A stretch of DNA of 64,000 nucleotides from Glossina fuscipes. Taxonomy: Eukaryota > Arthropoda > Insecta > Diptera > Glossinidae. Shown in pieces: positions 59,265 through 64,000 of the stretch. The DNA lies in assembly GCF_014805625.2 (NCBI RefSeq), contig NW_023998440.1, forward strand, positions 1,040,877-1,104,876, given 5' to 3'. Each line of letters begins with the position of its first letter. The first letter of the stretch is position 1. The translations under genes and the position numbers were made by a program. A model generated the notes under the pieces. It ran no database searches. It was not told where the DNA came from and worked only from the letters and a program-made list of their open reading frames with translations.

Positions 59265-59572
59265 GTTTGTGCGGACATATATAAAACCCAGAACGACCTG
59301 AGGTAGACCCGTCTTTATTATCCTTGGTCCTCTGTTCGTCTTGCATCATTATATTCTACCTACAAGTCGCCACGTTTGAGATATTTTGATAAAATTCGGT
59401 GCACCGCGGTGTTTTCGCCCAAGTATGAACGGCCTTGAAAATGATTCTGATCACTTTTTCGACAGCTTCCCGTATATCGAGTTATTCTGGAAAATCGTGA
59501 CATGAAGAGCTATACTCAGCAACGTTGTATAGGGTGTTTAATGACGGATCGTGGTTCACTATAAAGTTTTCA
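59234..59572 (+). repeat. Dispersed repeat family A, copy
   Basis: ACCTTGTCACTTGGTACAAA, GGTATATTAAGTTTGTGCGG, AACGACCTGAGGTAGACCCG, a reduced GTCC part, TTTGAGATATTTTGATAAAATTCGG, AAAATCGTGACATGAAGAGC and the terminal TTTAATGACGGATCGTGG CACTATAAAG block. Confidence 0.7.
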
Positions 59573-60625
59573 CTTGTTTTTAAAGGATTTTGAATACTTA
59601 TATATAAAAAGCAAGCGGTAGCAAACTAGAGTGTATTTGGCAGTTTTCTGAAACATCTTTAGATATAGATCGGCTTCGTTTGTAGTTTACTTTTCTTTTT
59701 GTTTTCTTTCTTTTATTCACACTTTCATGCCAAAATTTTCTTAGTTAACGCGGACTCAAGAAAAAAAAGAACGAAACACAATACGAAAGGAACCAACTAA
59801 CGCTTGAGAAGTACAAATAAACAAGAAATCAAATAAGCACAACGATCTACTAACTGACACAACGGACATTCTGTGAGTGGCAAGTATGCATGCAAACGCA
59901 TATACACACAGGCAACATAACAATATGGATAAACTTACATATGCTAGCATGCATGCAGAGCGCAAGTGACATGCATACATCATCCGCCTCGCATTGTAAA
60001 TTGCCCCGTTTTACGAAACACTTGTGCCATACTTTTTTGTTATCTACCGAATTCTGGCAGTTTTTGTGTTCGTTACTTGTTTGTTTAACGTCTGTATCTC
60101 ATTCATGTCCCACCAGTCAGTCGAGTGATTGTATTTTTGTGTTTTTTTTCTCTTATTTCTGAAAATAAGACCAAATCTAATTTATTATTATGTTCGATCT
60201 TAAACGAAGTCGTTGTGTTTCTTGTCAGCGACTTATGAATTTTGCAATATCTAGTCAAATGTCCGAATTCTATGCCAGAAATATGTAAGAAAATAGAATA
60301 GGGCTTATGCAGCAAAAGTTTGGCTTACATTCTTGCCTTATTTGTAGACCTAACATGAATTTCGGAAGCTAAACATGGTCACCATGAATCTCTTTCTTCA
60401 ATTTCGATTCCATTGAAACTTCCATAACCCTTATCCTTTTTTATAAGCAGCCATTCTACTATGGGATACCCATTCGCTTATGGGGGTCCTAGAAATAACT
60501 AAAATGTTGCGCTTGTTTTTGTTCGCACTTTAAATTCATTTATTTACCTAAGCGGGTTCTACACACGTAAAATAGTAGTATACACAGGCCAAATATTTTT
60601 TGCTTTCGAATTGTGTGAAGACGAA
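59573..60625. other. Non-coding stretch
   Basis: No gene recognised. Short frames on both strands at 59756-60315. Confidence 0.55.
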
Positions 60626-60626
60626 T

Positions 60627-60720
60627 AAAAATGCTGTACTACGTAGTGTGACACGGTCCATCATTAACTTATCGCCACTTCGCTTAATGCAGTTATTCAT
60701 ACAATGAATTTTCAAAATGA
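60627..60720 (-). repeat. Dispersed repeat family A, minus-strand 3' end
   Basis: The minus strand reads AAGTTAATGATGGACCGTGTC, ACACTACGTAGTACAGCATTT, TTATTCGTC, matching the end of the 31.6-kb copy. Confidence 0.55.
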
Positions 60721-60724
60721 GGCG

Positions 60725-63595
60725 TTATAGGAGAAGATAAGAACAAACAATAAATTTATTGATGCAATTTCTGTATAAACTTTGGTTGAGTTCGGAGATT
60801 ATTAAATGTGGTCCTGCGGTTGCTGCTCTGCAATGGCACGAGCAGTTCCTCAGCGCAACTCTGTCCCAAATTGTGTCTTTTTCCCGTCCAAGGTACGGGA
60901 CTCTTTTCTGACAGTGACACAGTGACGTACCTGATGGTACAGTAGTAGTCATTCTGTGAAAATGTTTAATTTTGCCATCACGACTAACTTCAGATTTGCA
61001 AATATCCTTTTCCGTAGGTTTATCACTAGAATTTAAAAGGTGTTTTTGGAAATGAAATATGAAATAATCAAAGTTAACTTGAAATAAGGCTCAAGACTCA
61101 TCATGGTAAGTTAACGGTGAAACCGTCGAAAGCAAGCACATTGCTCAGGTGTTGTTTAATATATCGTTGAAGTATCGCTTCCTGTCCCTGCAATTCGCTT
61201 CGGTATGAATTGGTTTACAAACAGTAAGTGTTTTCTCAACTAAGAAAATTTTTAGTTGTTTTGTAGTGGTGTAGTGGACTACTTGAAGGTGGAACGAGCG
61301 CGCTTTATGGTACAAGCAAGGCTGACAATACGAAAGTGAAAATGGACGATTCTGAGACACGAGTATACAGAAGGAGTTATCAAAGCTTAATGCTTTATCT
61401 ATTAAATAAACCGTGAGCCAAATTTTCGGTCTTTAAAGCAGAGCGGCAAAACTATCGATTCTTCAATTTATGAGTGGAGAGCAAATAAGTTGGAATAGCT
61501 TGGAGAGACGTTAAGAATATTATTTAAACAAAAGAAACCCCAATTACGTCACGTTTCTTTTTGAAATATCATATCCAAGCAGTGGTACATAGACCGTCGG
61601 TGTCTACTCCTTGCATACAACCTTGGTAATTGCAGACTAATTGGAGAAAAGAAAAACAAGACTTTTTAAAAATATCTTATTTTCCTTTTGTTAATTGCAT
61701 ATGTCTCGTTAACTCCTCGCTGCACATGTCACGATCTAATTTACATAAAGATGAATGAATCACAGGATACACATTGTAAATTAGTATGGGAAGTATAATA
61801 ATTAGTGTATTGTTATTGTTGTCGTTGTCGTTGTTGTTATTGTTATTATTGTTGTTTTTGTGTCGGCTATTAAGCGAACTCTAAGTGGTTCAGTGTTAAT
61901 TGTACATGTTCCGGCCCTAATTGAGTTGTACAGTTTGTACTTACAGTTTAAAGTGCCTCTAATTTCTCAAACTCGAAATGAAATTGAATCAGGATTATAT
62001 AATATGCGGCACAATGCCTCATGTATTTAAGTTAGTTACGTTTGGGAAAATCAATCGCAGACATACGGATAAGCAGCAGACACACTTGAAGTTAACGATA
62101 TTTTTTAAAATAAGCGGAAATGTTTTATGTAATTTATTGATAGAAAAGAAAAGAGGGAGAAGAGAAAGTTACGACCGAGATCTGTATAGCGGATCTGCTA
62201 CTTGCTTTCAAAAAATTGAAGGCACGAATTCAAAAAATTTGTTCTTAACATTTTCAAGTGATTATCCACCCACCTTGTCAATGCAATATCAGAATGAAAT
62301 AAAGTCTCTTTTCTTCTAATTAAGGCGTATAATAACAAAATTACGCACAATCGAGCATAGTACACGCGAAATTTTGAATTCCATAGCACACTAGGAATTC
62401 CATAAAATGCTAAGAACTTCGTAGCAGTGGAATCTATATTTTGCATTCATACTAAAAGTGTACTAATTGGGATACCAAACCTACTATAAACAATATTTTA
62501 GTCTCAGATATCGCAATTTTCCACCATCCAGAATTTATATAAGTAAGTGATCGTTTCTTTGGCCCTTTGGTGAAAAAAGTGAAAAAGGTGAAGAGAGAGA
62601 GAGAAAGGGAAAGAAATTGGTGAAAGAGAGAGAAGAGAAAGGAAGTAAAGAAAAGAAAACCAGAAATAAGAAGAGACAAGATAAAGTGAACGGAAGAGGA
62701 TATATAAGAACTGAAGAAAAAAGAAGGAAAGTCTGGGCAAGAGAAGCGTAAAATGAAGAAATGCAAAAAAAAGAGTTATTTTTTTGTTTTTGCTCTTCTT
62801 TTCGAGCACACACAAGCAAAGACAACTGCTCAAGTGCTCGATTTGTTATAGGCGTTTATGCTGGCTATGGCCAGTCAGGGAACATTCCAGGATTTAAAAT
62901 CTTTTAATTTAATAAATTTTTGCTTTAAAGCCATCTACAGAAAGCAAACTCGAAAAACATGAAAATTTGACATCTTATGTGCAATCTTAGGAATCAGAGC
63001 ACACTCTTCGTACGCTTTATTGTGAAAGCGGTGCATGCATTTTATAGAACAATGCAAAAATTATGCGTATGTTCCACGTATGCTGAATGAAAATACAAGC
63101 AATTAAAAATTCTCTTTTTATTAAAATTCTTTTCTTTTTGTTTACTTTTCGTCTTATTAAGGGAACAACACGCACTTCCTGTAGTTGCTGGCAACTCCTT
63201 AATCCTCTTTCCGCTCATTAGAACAAGAAAAAAAAACACCTTTTGTAAATGTGCGTACGTGACCGCCTGCTTGCCATTCTGTTTGCCTACTTGCGATATG
63301 CAATGAATGCGTTTTCAATCTTGTAATGACAAAATTTTCTTAATTATCGAAAGATTTACAATAACGTAAGCAAGAACAAACAACAATAATAATAATAATA
63401 ATAATGGCAACGTTAATTTTTTATGCTCAACAATTGCGCAGAAAATGCAAGCATTAAGTTTATGAACACAAATTGCATTTATTACACACGCACACACACA
63501 CACACACACACAGATAAATGTACACTTCATTCTCACTCTGTCTGCTATTTGTGGCACTTGAGTCTCAATCACATAGAGCACATGCATGCATTTCT

Positions 63596-63627
<32 letters not shown>

Positions 63628-64000
63628 TGAACTGTAATGCTCTCATCCAAACGAAACGCATAGCAAGCCGGTCTAACAATCAGCAGCAAGCAAGTAGTGT
63701 ATGTCATAAGTATCCACTTGAGCATATGCATACACGCTTCAAGTGCTTGCCAATGGTTGACTGGTCGGTCGATTCGCTGTTGGGTCGACTTTTAGGTTGA
63801 ATGTGAACGGTTAGTTTGGCTGATTGTCTTCAATAAGAGTTTGTTGAGCAAAAAAAAGTCAAAATTACCGCATGTTCGTGCAAGAGTAGTTATAATTGTA
63901 TACCGTTTTTTGTTGTTGTTGTTTAAAATTGCTTTAAATTTGAATAAATATATGGAAGCTATTCAGCTTTAATTTAATTTTGTCTAAACATATTTTAAAT
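60725..64000. other. Non-coding stretch, microsatellite-rich at the right end
   Basis: 61047-61110 repeats 58681-58745 (GAAATATGAAATAATCAAAG and GGCTCAAGA). GTT/GTC triplets at 61812-61855, a GA-rich tract at 62590-62700 that gives three overlapping Phe/Leu/Ser frames on the minus strand, (AAT)n 63385-63405, (AC)n 63485-63512 and poly-T 63597-63626. The 125- and 138-codon frames at 63315-63800 run through these simple repeats on opposite strands and are not genes. Confidence 0.6.
63485..63626. repeat. (AC)n microsatellite and 30-base poly-T
   Basis: AC run 63485-63512 and uninterrupted T run 63597-63626. Confidence 0.9.

Noticed and set aside
62452..62833. Three overlapping minus-strand frames of 96-109 codons
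   Set aside because: All come from one GA-rich tract; low-complexity Ser/Phe/Leu.
63315..63800. 125- and 138-codon frames on opposite strands
   Set aside because: They run through (AC)n, (AAT)n and a 30-base poly-T.
1..64000. CRISPR arrays, bacterial operons, rRNA or functional tRNA genes
   Set aside because: None seen; repeats are microsatellites or transposon-derived and the DNA is eukaryotic in character.

Overview
This is a eukaryotic, AT-rich, mostly non-coding window. Its texture is that of a higher dipteran, most likely a tephritid-like fruit fly or another cyclorrhaphan: dense (TA)n, (CT)n, CAA/GTT and poly-A/T tracts, many degenerate Tc1/mariner relics, a Jockey-clade LINE fragment, and dispersed repeats carrying (GTCY)n runs and a GATCGATTC hairpin like dipteran mini-me elements. 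The taxon is inferred from style only; no marker gene is present. There are no operons, CRISPR arrays, rRNAs or functional tRNAs. Almost every open reading frame over 60 codons is a chance, low-complexity or transposon-derived frame.

Layout. The first 1.25 kb may hold the last coding exons of a + strand host gene (candidate exons 1035-1106 and 1232-1249, ending RKKKY-stop). Repeat-rich blocks follow: an old tRNA-like SINE (2786-2980); a mini-me-like copy, a head-to-head SINE pair and a TIR-ended repeat 'B' (9425-11540); a near full-length but broken mariner with perfect 29-bp TIRs and TA target duplication (13493-14714); a second mariner relic (about 15449-15870); a Jockey-like reverse transcriptase relic split by a 486-bp insertion with a CAATG duplication (19261-20490); diverged tandem repeats (25664-25855 and 27050-27355); repeat B copy 2 (36285-37020); a third, Himar1-like mariner relic (45020-45720); a tandem repeat (45945-46390); and a Tc1/mariner relic of the PPRxxDLT type (48235-48440). 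A SINE family with at least six copies, and about ten copies of the mini-me-like family 'A', run through the window.

Between these blocks are TE-poor, microsatellite-rich stretches (about 0-2.7, 7-9, 16.2-18, 24-25.5, 28-29.4, 32-33.5, 37.6-39.8, 52-54.2, 56-57 and 62.5-64 kb) that look like intron, UTR or intergenic DNA of a long gene. Several contain splice-site pairs that could frame short exons. The best is a GC-rich 60-bp segment at 32248-32307 between a strong polypyrimidine-AG and a perfect GTAAGT; another is a 46-codon candidate terminal exon at 33386-33523. These calls are tentative. No novel biological system was found. The most informative content is the nested transposon stratigraphy, the SINE family, the TIR-ended repeat B and the candidate cryptic exons.
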